Assembly: GCA_033239525.1 (NCBI GenBank)
Contig: BSYO01000035.1
Location: 7,228,627-7,292,626 of the forward strand
Length of the DNA: 64,000 bases
DNA from: Nepenthes gracilis
Taxonomy: Eukaryota; Streptophyta; Magnoliopsida; Caryophyllales; Nepenthaceae
Reading direction: 5' to 3'
The notes under the pieces were generated by a model. The model was given only the letters and a program-made list of their open reading frames with translations. It made no database searches and was not told the origin of the DNA. This document shows positions 10,901 to 23,559 of this stretch, one piece after another. Positions within the stretch are counted from its first letter, which is position 1. Every line of letters starts with the position of its first letter. The position numbers and the translations under genes were made by a program.

Positions 10901-13778
10901 TGGCGCTCAGTCCTATCAAAGGATGTCATAGCTTTTATACATCTAGTCCTAATCTGCTGAACGTCGTTGACTAATGGTGCTCTCTCCTTTGAGAGGAAGT
11001 CACCACATGCATGCTGGAAAACCCCTTAAGGTTTTGAGTTCAACCACATGTGGGCTACTCGGTGATAAGATCGAGGTTGAAATTCGACCTCGTATGGGCG
11101 GCTCAGTGTGGGACCGATGTTCAAATCAGATTGCGTATGGGCTATTCGGTATGGAACCGAGATTCTTTGACCATTCGTAGGTCGAGTTATAGGAAAACGA
11201 ATATTCTCCTGATTTAGAAGTAGTCTAGGTTGCTTGTTATTATGAGATAGTATGTAGGTACTCGCATGAGCAAATAAAGTGACTATTCTATTAATGGAAA
11301 CATGATTTAAGCAAGTAGTATGATGTATGCATGACTTACCTTAATTTGGAATGGATTCATCGACAATACTTGCGATGGATGGTGCGTTGGACCCTTGGAA
11401 CCAATTCACAGTCCCAGGTGCACGGTTGGCATGCACTGCTTTGGAGGGCCATCATGGCACTTTGGCCTATGGCCTCTATTCTCCATGGGACTTGATCCTT
11501 CACAATAAATTGGCTAGGTAGCTGCCATATTTGGTGGTCCGATGGCCAGTGGCACGAGTTCCATTATCGGTCAGTACAGTCTCAGACAACTTGGACTGAT
11601 ATGACGCTTGGCCAGGTGATGCCTACTCGGTAGTGGGCTAAGCACGTTGAGCCCTCATTGCAAGGATCGCAATAACTTCTGCAAGGTTTTCTATTATGTA
11701 ACGGGCCAGTGGGAGGTGTTACCGTAGGACCGGTTTTCTGGCTTGGAGTCATAGCTGGTGCACCTTTCTCTCAAGGATCACCGAGGCTAGGTATGGTCCC
11801 CATTCGTAGTGAGGACCAGCCGCACACATCGTCGGTCTCATGTCTATCGCCTCTACTCTCTAAAAGGTGGAGTTTGCCTTATAGGGACAGTGCGGTGTGA
11901 AACAGCGTCCTCTGGGGGGTGTCGTACACGGGGTTGAGTTCCCCGCTTCCTTCGCGGATGTTCCAGCCTACTGCTCACCTCACTTGGCACATCGGTAGTA
12001 TCTTCTGGCGTGGAACGCTATATGCGAGAGTCTAAGGGCACTACCGTTCATAAGGGCATCCCGACTTGCTTTCGTCACTATGTTGGGAACCCTTAAGGCC
12101 ACGGCGAAGCATTAGAGTGATCAAGGTGGAGCATTGGATTGAAGCTTTGGTGGTGGGCCCTTAGGTTCAGTACCTGGATGCTGTAAGGAATGGAGATGTT
12201 CAAATCCCCGCCATGAATGGCGACCTTGCTATGCCGACAAAGTGTCTTCTGATACCGTGGGGAATTCCTCCTCGAAAAGGGAGCCTCTTGTCGGCATTGG
12301 AGTGGTATGGACCATATTGCTCTGGGCTTTCATCCATGCTTCATGGCTCGATTGGTTTTCTGGACATCTCTAGGCCCTATCACTCATGACTGCTCGGGCC
12401 ACAAGGTCATCAGGCCCCCGAATTTTCTGCGGATGTTGGGCCACTTTGATTAGAGTTGGAGGGCGGGCCCCCAACTTAACAACTTTGGACGTATATATGT
12501 GGTCCGAAAAAGGGTGATGATTTGTACTCCGAGCATTTACACTCCTTGGGGCTAGTTGTTAGCATAGCTACCTGATGAGGGGTCACCACCGCCATGGGAT
12601 GTTTCTGGCTGGTGTGATGGGTAACTACCCAAGCACATTGAGCCCCCATCGTGAGTATAGTGATAGCTTCTACAAGATCTGCTACTCTGCATGGGGTCGA
12701 TGCAGGGCATTGTCATGGGATCAACCTTGCCAAGCCCTCGGGTTAGGCCTCTTGCTCCAGCGAGGGCACTTGTAAGCAAAAGGCTGAACACTTAGAGGCC
12801 TCTCTGGGTCGATCCTCTAGCCCCCATGAGAGGAAGGTTGGATGCTTGTCGGTGATGCAAGAGTCTTCTTTATGGGTGAAATGTTTCCGATTGTTTCGAG
12901 AATAGCAAATGTGTCACCGTCTGGGATTTTGTTCCTGTATCCCAGGACTTGGTTAATTTTTTTCACCGAGAGTGGGCCTATTGCTTGGATCCTCCAAAAT
13001 ACTGAGGTCATCAAGCGAATAAGATTTTCTTTAGTGAGTGGTCTCTTCCTCTAACTTTTCCTTTTGGGAGTGTTGAAATTTGTGCATGGGAGGAAGGAGC
13101 CCTTAGCCGCTGGCCGTCGAGGCAATCATATGGGACTTGAAGTCATGTAACCGTAATGTCTTGTTGGGCGGCGGATATATGCTTTACAAGGCAAGGTCAA
13201 ACATTGTTGTGGCTACCTGTAGGGTCATCGTTGTAGGGGATGATGTCTCCGGCTGATATGCTAACCAGAGCATGAATATTGATGGAACTCGTTTGCTAAT
13301 GGGTGGCCTACGAGTGCCAAAAGGGAGAGGACCTTGGCCAATAAGTGGGTAGCATCTTTTGGCATAGGAGGCCATGCACAGGGGGCAAAGCTCTCTGTAC
13401 CTGAGGGCATCCTAGTCTTTTGGTTGCCTCTAGCAACTTGGTCAATCGTCTGGTTACAGTTGGACTCTATCACTTGTAGGCCGCCCAAGCCCTGAGGTCA
13501 TCTGGTCACTGGGTCCTCTATGAATGTTGCTTTTCTTGGGTTGCTTGGATGTTGGAAGGCAGATCCCCCAGCGTTGCACCCTAGGATTGCTGTAAACGGT
13601 TTGAAGCTAATACGGTCAGGACACCCGATTAGGTAGCAAACGCTCAAACGCTTGGGGCCGATCGTGCCCCTACATGGCTACCCGATGATGGGTCATTGCC
13701 ATAGATGATGATGACCCGGCTGGTGTGATGGTTTGTACCCGAAATGTTGACCGTGCTTGTACAATGACTCCATCAGTC
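7939..13778. other. Interior of the Ty3-type element, no coding region recognised
   Basis: Moderately GC-rich, repetitive sequence. The longest frames (9401-9769 plus, 122 codons; 10011-10322 minus, 103 codons) lack known domains. Similar phrases recur about 1.0-1.1 kb apart, such as CTGGTGTGATGG near 12611 and 13730, with a weaker match near 11610. This suggests long degenerate repeats. A perfect 14-bp palindrome CTCGGTTAACCGAG lies at 8900-8913. Confidence 0.45.
10020..10310. repeat. Degenerate 24-27 bp minisatellite
   Basis: About ten imperfect units built on TGCCGAGGNCGAGGGGTGACC, beginning near 10020 and ending near 10310. Read on the minus strand the array translates as a Pro/Ser/Leu/His-rich repeat (frame 10011-10322), which is most likely a by-product of the repeat rather than a protein. 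Confidence 0.55.
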
Positions 13779-13798
13779 ATTCCTACAGACGGTGCCAA
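13779..13798 (-). promoter_or_regulatory. Primer-binding site of the minus-oriented Ty3-type element
   Basis: On the minus strand, immediately inside the right LTR, the sequence is TTGGCACCGTCTGTAGG. It resembles the site next to the 5' LTR of the 51.7 kb element (TTAGCACCATCTGTGAG). It fixes the orientation of this element. Confidence 0.7.
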
Positions 13799-14473
13799 TA
13801 ATACATCCTGTGATCTGAGTTGTCGTACGAATTAGATAGCCACTTGGGTCCTCCTCGGTGGGTTGAATAAAGAGGGTTTGATCTCCATTCCTAATAGTTT
13901 GGATTCTTCACACCACAACTAACAAATAAGATATTAGAGGATTGGCGAGACTCATTTTCTTGAATATCATCTGACGCTCAAGTGAGTAATTTTTCTCTAC
14001 AAATAGAAAAATGCAATGACGAGAGATGTACGTGATGACATATGAGAGTAGGGATGGCGTCTGTCTCGAAGGTTGCGATCGGGATGGAGCGGCTTTGACG
14101 TGGCAATACACTCGACGGGGAGCGGCTTAGAAAAGGATAGTGAGAATTGTGAGAGATCTCTTTTGTATGCTTGTCGGTGAGCTCCCTACTCTTAAAAGTG
14201 AATGGATATTTATAACGTTGGCAGGCGGTTCAACTTTATCTGATTGGTGACAACCGCCCACTGAACTGTTTGGATAGATAAGAACATATCGATTGGTTGT
14301 TGTAATCGGTTATGGTAAGTTCCTTCAGCATATTAGAAGAGGATCATGAGACATCCAGACTAGGCCAACATGGTCATTTTGGCTGATTGGGCCGACAAAG
14401 AGGACGTTCGGATCCTGAGCCTATTCATTTACTTGTAGGCCCTCATCTTAGATCAAACAGACCGAACCCATCA
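13799..14473 (-). repeat. 5' LTR of the 7.2-14.5 kb element
   Basis: Read on the minus strand it begins TGATGGGTTCGG and ends next to the primer-binding site. It contains ACTTGAGCGTCAG (minus strand near 13985), a block also seen in LTR remnants near 15235, which suggests a conserved R/U5 motif of the lineage. The right flank AATAT is the TSD. Confidence 0.8.
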
Positions 14474-14478
14474 AATAT

Positions 14479-14949
14479 ATATCGTAAATGATCTGAATAA
14501 TAAATAAAGACTACAAATATATAATTCAAAAGTCACATCCAAAAGAAATTACAAATATTCAACAACTGCTAGATTAAAACCGTGAGTGATAAAAAAATAT
14601 ATACATTAGGTAAAATCAAGATATCTATTAGTAACTTCAACATTGCATTCAATTTAAACATTTTCATTGATTGGTGACGTATACAAATATTAACTAAAAT
14701 TGAGATAATAACTACTAATATGAGCAATTAAAATATAATTAAACATCTAAAATATCCTAAAACCTCCTCTCTGTATCTTTCTCATGATCTGACAATCCCT
14801 ACAAATATATCTGAGTCTTGTAATAAAAAACATTAGCAATCAATGGCAATAGTAAGCTTAACTTTTGATAGAAGATGTATAAATTTTTTTATATGGATAT
14901 ATCGAACAAAATATACAATGAATCATATTATTATCGAACTCTAAAATGT
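14479..14949. other. AT-rich DNA, nothing identified
   Basis: No gene or element end could be recognised in this stretch. Confidence 0.5.
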
Positions 14950-15370
14950 TGACACACTCCATTCTGCTAAGAATCACTCACCAAAGCCCTAGCTCTCATA
15001 AAAGCGCTCTTGAATCTACTCTGCATTCTCACAAACTCCCACACTTACAGAACACCTCTCTCTCTCTCTTCCTATACTACGTTCCTCAAGAACACAGTGT
15101 CAGAGACCAGCACTCCTTTCGAGCCATGGAAAGACTATCGCTTCGAAAGCGTAACACCCACCACAAATATTCTCAGCATTTCTCCTTATTCTATTTTTCC
15201 TTTAACATTTTTAATTCTTGGAAGGCTATTTACTGATTTGAGCGTCAGAGTATTTTCAGTAGAATAACATCCCGCCAATACCTGACTTTTTGTTTGTTGT
15301 AGTGGTGTGCAGGATCCAATCTCGGTGAACGGAGCTTGACTTAACAATCGATTTAATCCGAACCTGTTCA
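14950..15370 (+). mobile_element. LTR fragment of a Ty3-type element (R/U5 part), plus orientation
   Basis: The order of blocks matches the R/U5 side of the Ty3-type LTRs in this window: a CT-rich stretch, ACTGATTTGAGCGTCAGAGT (near 15231), a T-rich spacer, then TGTGCAGGATCCAA followed by CGGTGAACGG. The corresponding part of the 51.7 kb element reads GCATGTAGGATCCAA followed by CAGTGACCGG. Ends are not identifiable. Confidence 0.5.
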
Positions 15371-15990
15371 AAATTTAGATCCATGACATATCAAAATTAG
15401 TGTATAATTAGATGTATATATACTATTTTTCTTTACTCTTTCACAAAAAATACCGAACAACAATAGTAATCACAATAAGGATGACTCAGATTTAGATTTA
15501 AGCACAATGAAATCTATTTGGCTATTTGTTGGATTATTTTTTATATAGTGACATCAAATTATCTATTTTTTTAATATTTTGTTAGCTAGTGTAAATAAAC
15601 TACCACAAAATCGAGAATAAATATCTAAAAAGATTGATTATGTAATTTTTGTTAGAATTTGCAAGAAGATAATATAATAATAAACATATGCAAATCAAAT
15701 CACACAATAATTAATTTATGAATTTACATAAAACATCCAGTAATGAACGAGGGAAAGAATCATGAGAATTTACTTCCAAATTATTTCCACTATATAAGAT
15801 TCAATTACAGTAACTCCACCAAACATCGTAGATTTCAACGCCTTAAACTTTTAGCAGGAGAAGAACAAAATGAGAGCAAATGAGACGAAATAAACAGAAC
15901 AATATTTTACTAAAAAGTTAGAACAATAAACTCAAAATTAACTAAAAATGAACTATGATATGTAGCCCAAAATACATAGTTGAATCTTTT
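15371..15990. other. AT-rich DNA, nothing identified
   Basis: No open frame or repeat boundary with support. The last five bases (CTTTT) are the TSD of the solo LTR that follows. Confidence 0.5.
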
Positions 15991-18175
15991 TGTCACGTCC
16001 CAAATCTCAATTACATTATTAATAATTATTCGATTATTAATTAACCAATTAAGTATCAAATTAACATTAGATATAAATTTTACATCGATACATTGACCAA
16101 TAAAAATAAAAAAATATAAACTATATATAAGATTTAAAATATACTACGCAATTATGTGACTCCGACATCGATCCATATCTACACATCGGTTATTATGTAA
16201 AGAGTTATACCTATCCAATATAAAATCAAAGTAATATAATTCTGCTGAAATATGAATTTTTACCACTATCTACTACGGACAGCTGACATCTCAAAACTAC
16301 AAATAATTATCAACTTAAATTATATCCACATAATACTAAAATTATCAACTTTCATCCCAACAATTTTACAAACCAATATCCGATGTACATAAATATTCAA
16401 ATATTGTCCAAAAATCAAATACAATATTAAACATTTCATAGTCTCAATTTCTAATTCTCTTATATGGTTCATCATTCCATCTTAATCATTCTACAAGTAT
16501 CCAAGCCTCTTATTTGAATGAGGATAATAAAACAGAAGTAAGGAGTGGCCCAATAAATCAATAAGGCATATAATTTAATGATAGATAATACATAATTTAT
16601 ATTAAAAATATATCGAAATGATTATAATCAAAATCTGATACAATGACATGCATTTTCATAACACATACAGGATTTTCAGATTTTATCTTTTTAAATTTTC
16701 TTATCATATTCTTATCCAATTTTATATCATAAAAATCATGCCAAATTATGATTTTTTAAGGGACTAAGGGCCAATAGGACCTCATTGACTAAAGGAGCGA
16801 AGAATCGAAACATGGGTTGTATTTATTTTTACATAACCAAATATTATACATTATTATTGAAAACCCATAGGTGGGCCGTTATATATATAACACTATAAAT
16901 ATAATCGAATGTCACTTTTACCCATAGATAATAGGTTTGAACCTTGATTTATCATTATAATATATTAAGGTATGTTATAATATACTGTCCACTAAAATAT
17001 AACCATATTCTAATAATATATCTATGAAAACTCTACACATTTTTCAAATTTTATAATTTTCTCATTCTTGAGAAAATACTTATAATTCTTAACTTAATTA
17101 TACGATTTTCTATTTAAATTCTATAAATTCTTAATATGTAACATTTATACTTTCTGTAAAAATTTAGTTATGATAAATTTTAAAATATAGAATACTAATT
17201 TAGTGTGGTAGCATAACAAAATTCAGCTAGAGTGTAATAAAGTATAGAAAATCAACAACTTAAAAATGTCTCAACAATTTTAATTAAACTAGCATATATG
17301 TACAACTAATTGTGTTAAAATTCATAACATGTTAGCATATATTTGATAGTCCAGAGCATACTATAGCAAGAGATATAAAATTTATCTTATAGAAAGTCAT
17401 TAAATCATAAATGTAATACATACATGCAAAGTAACTTTAGAAATCAACTAAGTGATACTGTGTACATGAGTTTAAACATAAATTTTATATATTTTTGTAA
17501 TAAAATAAAGAGAACTTCACATGCATGTTAAAAATAAATATCATAACTTTAAAATTACATCATATATGAATATTTAAAATAAACAATACTCAAAAAATTA
17601 CAAAAAAATAGCAACAAAGCAATGAGGGTTTAGGATACACTTACCTTACTCTAATTTATCAAAATTCTAGATTGGATTCACTTGAATTGAGTTTCCTTGG
17701 CTTCCTCTCTCTCTTTCTCTCTCTTCTCCTCGTCTCCTTTTCTCTCATCTCTCAAATTTTTCTCAAATGATAGAAAATAAGTCGAATACTCTCTATATAC
17801 TGATGTAGCGCTTGAGTGCTGGTCGAACACGTGCCAAACATCATGCCTTAATACTGTGGCACACGAGCGCCACCTCAAGGCAAACATTAAGCACGAATAT
17901 TCTGCCTCCACATGCTTAAGCATCCCTCGAGTATGCATCAACCGTGAGCATTCTACCTATGTGCACTTAGGCACCAATCAAGCATTCTTCAGACGTGAAC
18001 ATTCTATCTTTCTATGTATACGTGAACGTTAGGCGCCAATCGGGCACCCATCAATTTGATATAATTCGATCCAAATTTAACTTTTAATCCAATATTTTTT
18101 ATCATTTGACCTCAATTTTAATTATATTAATTTAATTAATTAAAATTATGACAAAATTTAAACTTGGGTCTTACA
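15991..18175 (-). mobile_element. Solo LTR, about 2.2 kb, perfect 5-bp TSD
   Basis: The segment begins TGTCACGTCCCAAATCTC and ends AACTTGGGTCTTACA, giving TG..CA termini with near-palindromic ends typical of long plant Ty3 LTRs. CTTTT flanks it on both sides (15986-15990 and 18176-18180). Its reverse complement is related to 18484-19910 and 21454-23541, sharing a GGCCCACxTxxGG block, a GA-rich tract and a GC-rich CTCGAG-type patch. No internal element sequence adjoins, so LTR-LTR recombination probably removed the rest. Orientation follows from these comparisons. Confidence 0.75.
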
Positions 18176-18483
18176 CTTTTCCTTCTTCATTTTCCCTCTT
18201 CACCTCAAACTTTTCGAGGCCTCAAGCATTTAAAATGAACTCGGATAATGTAAACTAAAATTACAACATCACGGAGCAAGCCTATTATAAAACATTTTCA
18301 TGAAATGTCACCCAATCTTCATTGTCGTAAATGATTGCACGATAAAACATGTGTTCTGTCAATTATTCGAACAAATTTCCTTTGAAACAAAATACCCACA
18401 AACAGCTTGCCGTCGTTGTGAGGTTCTGGTTTTTAAAACATTATAATTAAAAATAATTAAATTAATATAATCAAAATTAGACT
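18176..18483. other. Spacer between two head-to-head LTRs
   Basis: About 300 bases between the U3 ends of the minus-oriented LTR (ending 18175) and the plus-oriented LTR (starting near 18484). No gene or clear promoter motif was recognised. Confidence 0.4.
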
Positions 18484-19910
18484 TGTAATATGTAAAAAAT
18501 TATCAGAAGCATATATGAATGTGGGAGGCCCGGCACCTAAATGGTGCTCAAGGCGTGCCCAGGGCCCATTTGGCAGAATGGTCACGCCCAAGGTACACCA
18601 GGGGAACTTTTTTAGAATGGTCGTACCCGATGAGCCTGAGGCGCACTCAAGCGTATTTTTAAGAACTGTCACGCTCGAGTAGCGCATGATGCGCGCTCAA
18701 GTGCCGGAGTGATTATAAGGTGCACCTACTCATTTTTTGCCATTTTTTTATGAAATTGGAGCAGGATGAGAGAGAGAGGCAAAGGGGAAGAGTAGAGAAG
18801 AGCAAGAAGGTTAAAGAGAGGTCCCGAGAGCTTGAATCCAAATGATCTGAATAAGAAAACTAGTAGATCGGGTCAAGACAAATACATTCTAAGCTTTTTC
18901 TTCAGTTGTTGTTTATTTTCGTTCACTTTGTGTATTATTATTCTAATAAAAAATATACATATTTGTTACTTTTCCATATTTTTATAGCAAGATTTATCAA
19001 AAATCACTATTTATTTGCTCGTATCTTGAATATGTGTGTTGTGGAAGTTTTCTCTCCATATTTAAAGGCTAAAAATCTTATTCATCATTGGTTGTGCTTC
19101 AAGTTTATGAATTTCAAATTATTTCATATTATTTTTATTTTACTATTTGAACATTTTATTTTATCTGTACTATCAATGAACTCTCATGACTAAAAAATGA
19201 CCATGGTAAAAATGTGCAAGTTCTATAGAAAATGATTATGGAGGGATATTCTATAATTAAGTTAAAAACTTATGAACCGTTCTCCAAAAGAGTAATAATG
19301 AATGATATATAGACTTAATAGTATAATTTCCTAATGAAACAAGAAATTAAAAAATTGGATCGATGAATGTTTATCAAATAGTATATTTTGGCATGCCTTA
19401 GTATATTATAATGGAATATCGTTGTCTGCTATGGGCCACTTGCAGCTAAGGCCCCATCTATAGAGATTATATATAGACGGCCCACCTTTGAGTCTTAAAT
19501 AGGATAATAAGGCTTTTGATTGTGTAGGAGTAAATACAATTCAGATTTCGATTGACCATTCCTTAAGTCAGTAATGCCTACTGGTCTTGGTCCTCAATGA
19601 AAATAAGTTTTTAGTATGATTTAATTATTAAGAAAATAAAAAGAAATGAATTGAAAAAATTTGAAATATATTATAAAAATATTTCTTTTCTGATCATATT
19701 TTATAATTATTTATTCGTCTCTATTCCTTCCGATATATACTATTATAATTAAAATATAAAATTTGCATATTCCTTATTGTATATATGTGCATTGAGTATT
19801 TGGTTCACTTCTTACTATTTTTACTAATCTCTCAGATGTTCAGCATGAGCTTATATCCAACGAACAGAAATGAAGAATCAGTGTCTAGATTTAGGGTTTG
19901 GGATATTATA
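18484..19910 (+). mobile_element. LTR related to 15991-18175, opposite orientation
   Basis: Starts near TGTAATATGT. It carries the GC-rich CTCAAG patch (18520-18720), a GA-rich tract (18760-18830), the block GACGGCCCACCTTTGAGTCT (19478) and ends near TTTGGGATATTATA. The order matches 21454-23541 and the reverse complement of 15991-18175. No TSD was found, so the ends are approximate. Confidence 0.5.
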
Positions 19911-20384
19911 TGATGTAATTTAGGCATTGTCTTTTGTATTTTTGGTACAGTAATGATTATTTGGACAAGAGGATTGTATGTATATATTATTTTGTGATTT
20001 AAGAAAGTAGACACAAGTTTAGTTGAATTTAGAATTCTTATATATATATGATTATAAAATATTTTCGTGGGTTTGATGACAATTGCAGACATCTTCCCAA
20101 AATAGGGTTCGACAAGGTGATATATTTTGATTCATTGTCGGAACCACAAGATTATTGCATGTTATAGATCTTGTGTATATATAGATGTTTATTTGATAGA
20201 TTTTTATATTATGATTTGTATTTAATTTGATGGACGTTAGAACATATGATATTCTATAGTCGGGTCCGTCACAATCGTCAAAAGTTGGAAAGCTTATATC
20301 AAGGAAAAATGACTCATAAAAGTAGTTATTTATTCCAGTAAACTTCATCTCCTGACTTTGTGGGGTCATCTCTATCCCAACAAT
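19911..20384. other. Region 3' of the minus-strand copia pol, probable LTR remnant
   Basis: It lies immediately downstream (minus sense) of the copia RNase H remnant, where a polypurine tract and 3' LTR are expected. I could not fix LTR ends. Short minus-strand frames at 19832-20092 and 20052-20369 show no motif. Confidence 0.35.
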
Positions 20385-21370
20385 GTCTTAATACACCTCA
20401 AACATTTTTCTTTTGCAAAGCTTTAGTCATCATACCGAGCTTGTTATCATCAATCTCAAATTTTTAAGCTTTAACAATTGAAAATCAAGTACTCTCATGT
20501 AATGGTATCTCATATTAATATGCTTTAATCTTGGATAAAATATTGTATTCTTTCAAAGATAAATAGTGCTTCCAATATAAAAAAACAATATGTACCGGTC
20601 ATTACTAAAACAAAGTTCTTTAGTAAACTTACTCTTCCATAACTTTTCTTTACTTTCATTACCTTAATAAATTCAACTTCAATGATAGGAAGTACAACAC
20701 TTCTGCAACCTCGACTACTATAATGTAACTCTTCTTAAAAACATGATCAAATATCCCAAGGTATACTTTTAAGAATCAAATTTCCCTGCCATATTGGTGT
20801 CATTGCACCCAATCAAAACAAACTTATCACAAGTTACAAACACACTTTAGCTGCACATAGATACATGAGAATCAAATCCACATTGGATAATTGCTCCTAT
20901 CTCGGATCAAAAAAAGAAATCAAATATGCTTCTTATTGCATGAGAAATATTTGATAGCTTATGCACTATAATATACATGAAACTATCCACGGCTAAAATA
21001 TAAAAAAAACTTGTTCAATGTCGTCTTTCTCTTCCTTTGTACAAGGACTTTTTTAGGTGATTAACTTAAAATGATTGGAGAGTACAAACTAATTTGGACT
21101 TCATCATGTTAAATTCTTAAAGAACTTTTTAATGTAACTCTACTAAAACATCTAAATATTCTTCTTCTTCCAATATCAAAAAATTATCATACCAAAGAAA
21201 ATTACTTTGCCAGCCCCAACTCATGCATAGAGAAAGACTTGCTTAGTCACTTCTTTAAACTATCAATCCAAGAAAAAATTTGCCATACAATAAGCATAGC
21301 ATTTATAAAAAGTAAAAAGATAATAAACTTTATTTTTGAGTACCTTTGCACAAATACATAATGATTCAAA
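20385..21370 (-). pseudogene. Ty1/copia pol fragment: RT C-terminal part and RNase H
   Basis: Minus-strand reading, with several frame changes and stops, follows a copia pol from the region of the RT active site through the thumb (SKSFSMHELGLAK) to the RNase H end. The position of the catalytic Y-x-D-D box reads FINA, so the two aspartates are lost. RNase H blocks include SRLQKC and, near the end, a partner of the 'RYHWIRD' block. The rest of pol lies at 23560-24840, displaced by an inserted LTR (21454-23541). The copy is not functional. Assignment rests on residue patterns, as no alignment could be run. Confidence 0.75.
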
Positions 21371-21453
21371 ATAGTATTTCGGTGGTCTTACTCCCACATA
21401 AGTGACTAAAGCATCTTATACCATTATTTAAGAGCTTGTTTTAGTATATAAAG

Positions 21454-23541
21454 TGTGAGATGTAAGTTTCAAATTATAATTTTAATCATAATTAATTAAA
21501 CTAAGAAATAAAAAGTTTAGAATTAAAAGAAAAATTGGATCAAATTTAACCTTTTGAATAAATCATATCGGGTTAAATGATACCTAATCAGTACCTGACA
21601 TGCACATCTGTGTGTTTTGGGTAGAAGAGTCATGCCTGAAGGATGCCTGATCGATAATCAATTGTACCTTTGATAGATGGTTCATACTTAACGTGTATAA
21701 AGAGACACTCATGTATACTTTTGGCAGATTGTTAGAGCACGAAGAACAACTGAGGGACGCTCGTGTACCACAATGCTCTATCTCAACACCTGATACACGT
21801 CTTATGAGCGCTTATGTGCTAGTTTTCAATATAAATCACATTTGATTGATTTTCAATTGTTTTCGTCAAATTTTTAAGAGATGAGAGAGAAAGAAAAAAA
21901 GAGAAGAGAGAGAATGAGAGAGAAAAGACTAAAGAAAGATATTTGAAGTGAATCTAAAAATAATTTTAATAAATTTTAAAGTAAAACAAATGCATTTTAA
22001 GTTCTTTTCTCTTGTTATTATTTCTTCCAATCTCTATGGGTATTGTTGTCACAAAAACTTATCAATATTATATTTTTGTATCTAAGATATTTATTCATTA
22101 CATACATATACTATCCTTCTTATTTCTCTACAATTTGCATAAAATTTATGTATTAATACATACACACTGTATTATTCAGTTGATTTTTTGTACTATAATT
22201 TATGCATGTTCTAAAACTATTTTTAAATGTCTTTTCTATACTTTAAACTCATATATAGTATTTTTACATGTTTAAAATCTTACAGTATATACTTTGCATG
22301 ATCTAAAAGTTTTTTTAGTTGTCCTTACATGCTTGACATTTCAAACTACATGTTAAAATTATAAAATTTTAATGAATTTCTTCTATAAATTTTGTGTATA
22401 TAGTTTCACAGAATTGAAAATTTTATAATGTAACTTTTGTTTATTTTAAAATTTATATATTTATATCCTTATGAAAATTTGATGCACTACATAATAAGTA
22501 TTTAAAAAATATGAGAAAAACTCTATAATTTATTTAAAAGTTAAGGATATTTTTCTAATATGAGAAAATATAAAAGATTATTTATATTTATATAAAGATT
22601 TTTATTCATTTATATATAAATCATTGCAAAAATTACTTGTAATATATTATTGTGATAATCAAGCTTTGAACTTATCATCCGTAGATTAAAAGTGACGGTC
22701 GACCCCATTTATAGGGTTATGTATATGATGGCCCACTTACGGATCTTAAATAGTAGCGTAAGATTTTTAATTATATAAGAATATATATAACTCGAGTTTT
22801 AATTATTCATTCCTTTCTCGATGAAACCCTATTGATTTTTAGTCTATAAAAACTAGTATAATTGAGTATATTTTTATATTACATTATAGATTAAGAATTA
22901 AAAAAGAAATTTAAAATCAATCATGAATGTCATAGAAATTCATAACCTTACATCTGAATTTTGATTCATTATTCCTTCAAACATATTTTAATATAAATTA
23001 TATATTTGATTGTGAAAAATTTATATATCTTATTAAGTAATCGACTAACTTTTACTTTTATTTTTACTAACTTCCTTCAAATCAGTAAATTTATACACAC
23101 TTGCAGGCAGAGATTGGCAAAAAGGTTGTTCAAGAAAATAGATTTTAGAATTGAAAATTTTGGATATTGTATTTTTTTCTCAAAACAATAGCCTTAGAAT
23201 ATTATTTTCATTTCGGTTGAATGGTTCGATATTAATTTAGGTATTATAATATTATGTCATTGATATAATTTAAAATCGGTCTGTCCTGCAGCAAGTATAA
23301 GATGTGTTTATTTGTTTACTCTAATTTTTGGTATGGACATATTTTCTTAAGCATATTTTGATGTCATTATATAGCCGAAATTCGAAGCCACTTTTGAGTA
23401 GACATTTCGAATTCTATGATTGACTAATTATTTTATTTTGGATCGATTGTCGATATTCAACTTGCAGTTTGGGCCCAATATTTATTTGAAATTGTTTAGA
23501 AAATTTTCAAATTTATTTCGAGTCTTGAGATTTGTGATATA
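21454..23541 (+). mobile_element. LTR (family of 15991-18175) inserted in the copia pol
   Basis: Starts near TGTGAGATGTAAGTTTC and ends near GAGATTTGTGATATA, matching the ends of the TSD-confirmed solo LTR in reverse complement. It contains the CTCGTG-type GC patch (21580-21840), a GA-rich tract (21870-21930) and GATGGCCCACTTACGGATC (22719). It separates two parts of one copia pol, so it inserted later. A clean TSD is not visible; ends are approximate to a few bases. Confidence 0.6.
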
Positions 23542-23559
23542 GTAAGATAATAATTGGAT

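Larger units (their letters stand above)
7214..14473 (-). mobile_element. Ty3-type (Tat-like) LTR retrotransposon, minus orientation, no recognisable gag-pol
   Basis: Two direct LTR copies bound the element (7214-7938 and 13799-14473). The 5-bp sequence AATAT lies immediately outside both ends (7209-7213 and 14474-14478), the expected TSD. Orientation comes from the primer-binding site next to the right LTR: on the minus strand TTGGCACCGTCTGTAGG starts at 13798. In this orientation the LTR begins TGATGGGTTC, as does the LTR at 50482-51488, and resembles that of the 51.7 kb element. The 5.9 kb interior has no recognisable gag, protease, RT or integrase on either strand, so this is a non-autonomous or heavily decayed member. 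LTR termini have drifted (TA or CG in place of canonical bases). Confidence 0.8.
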
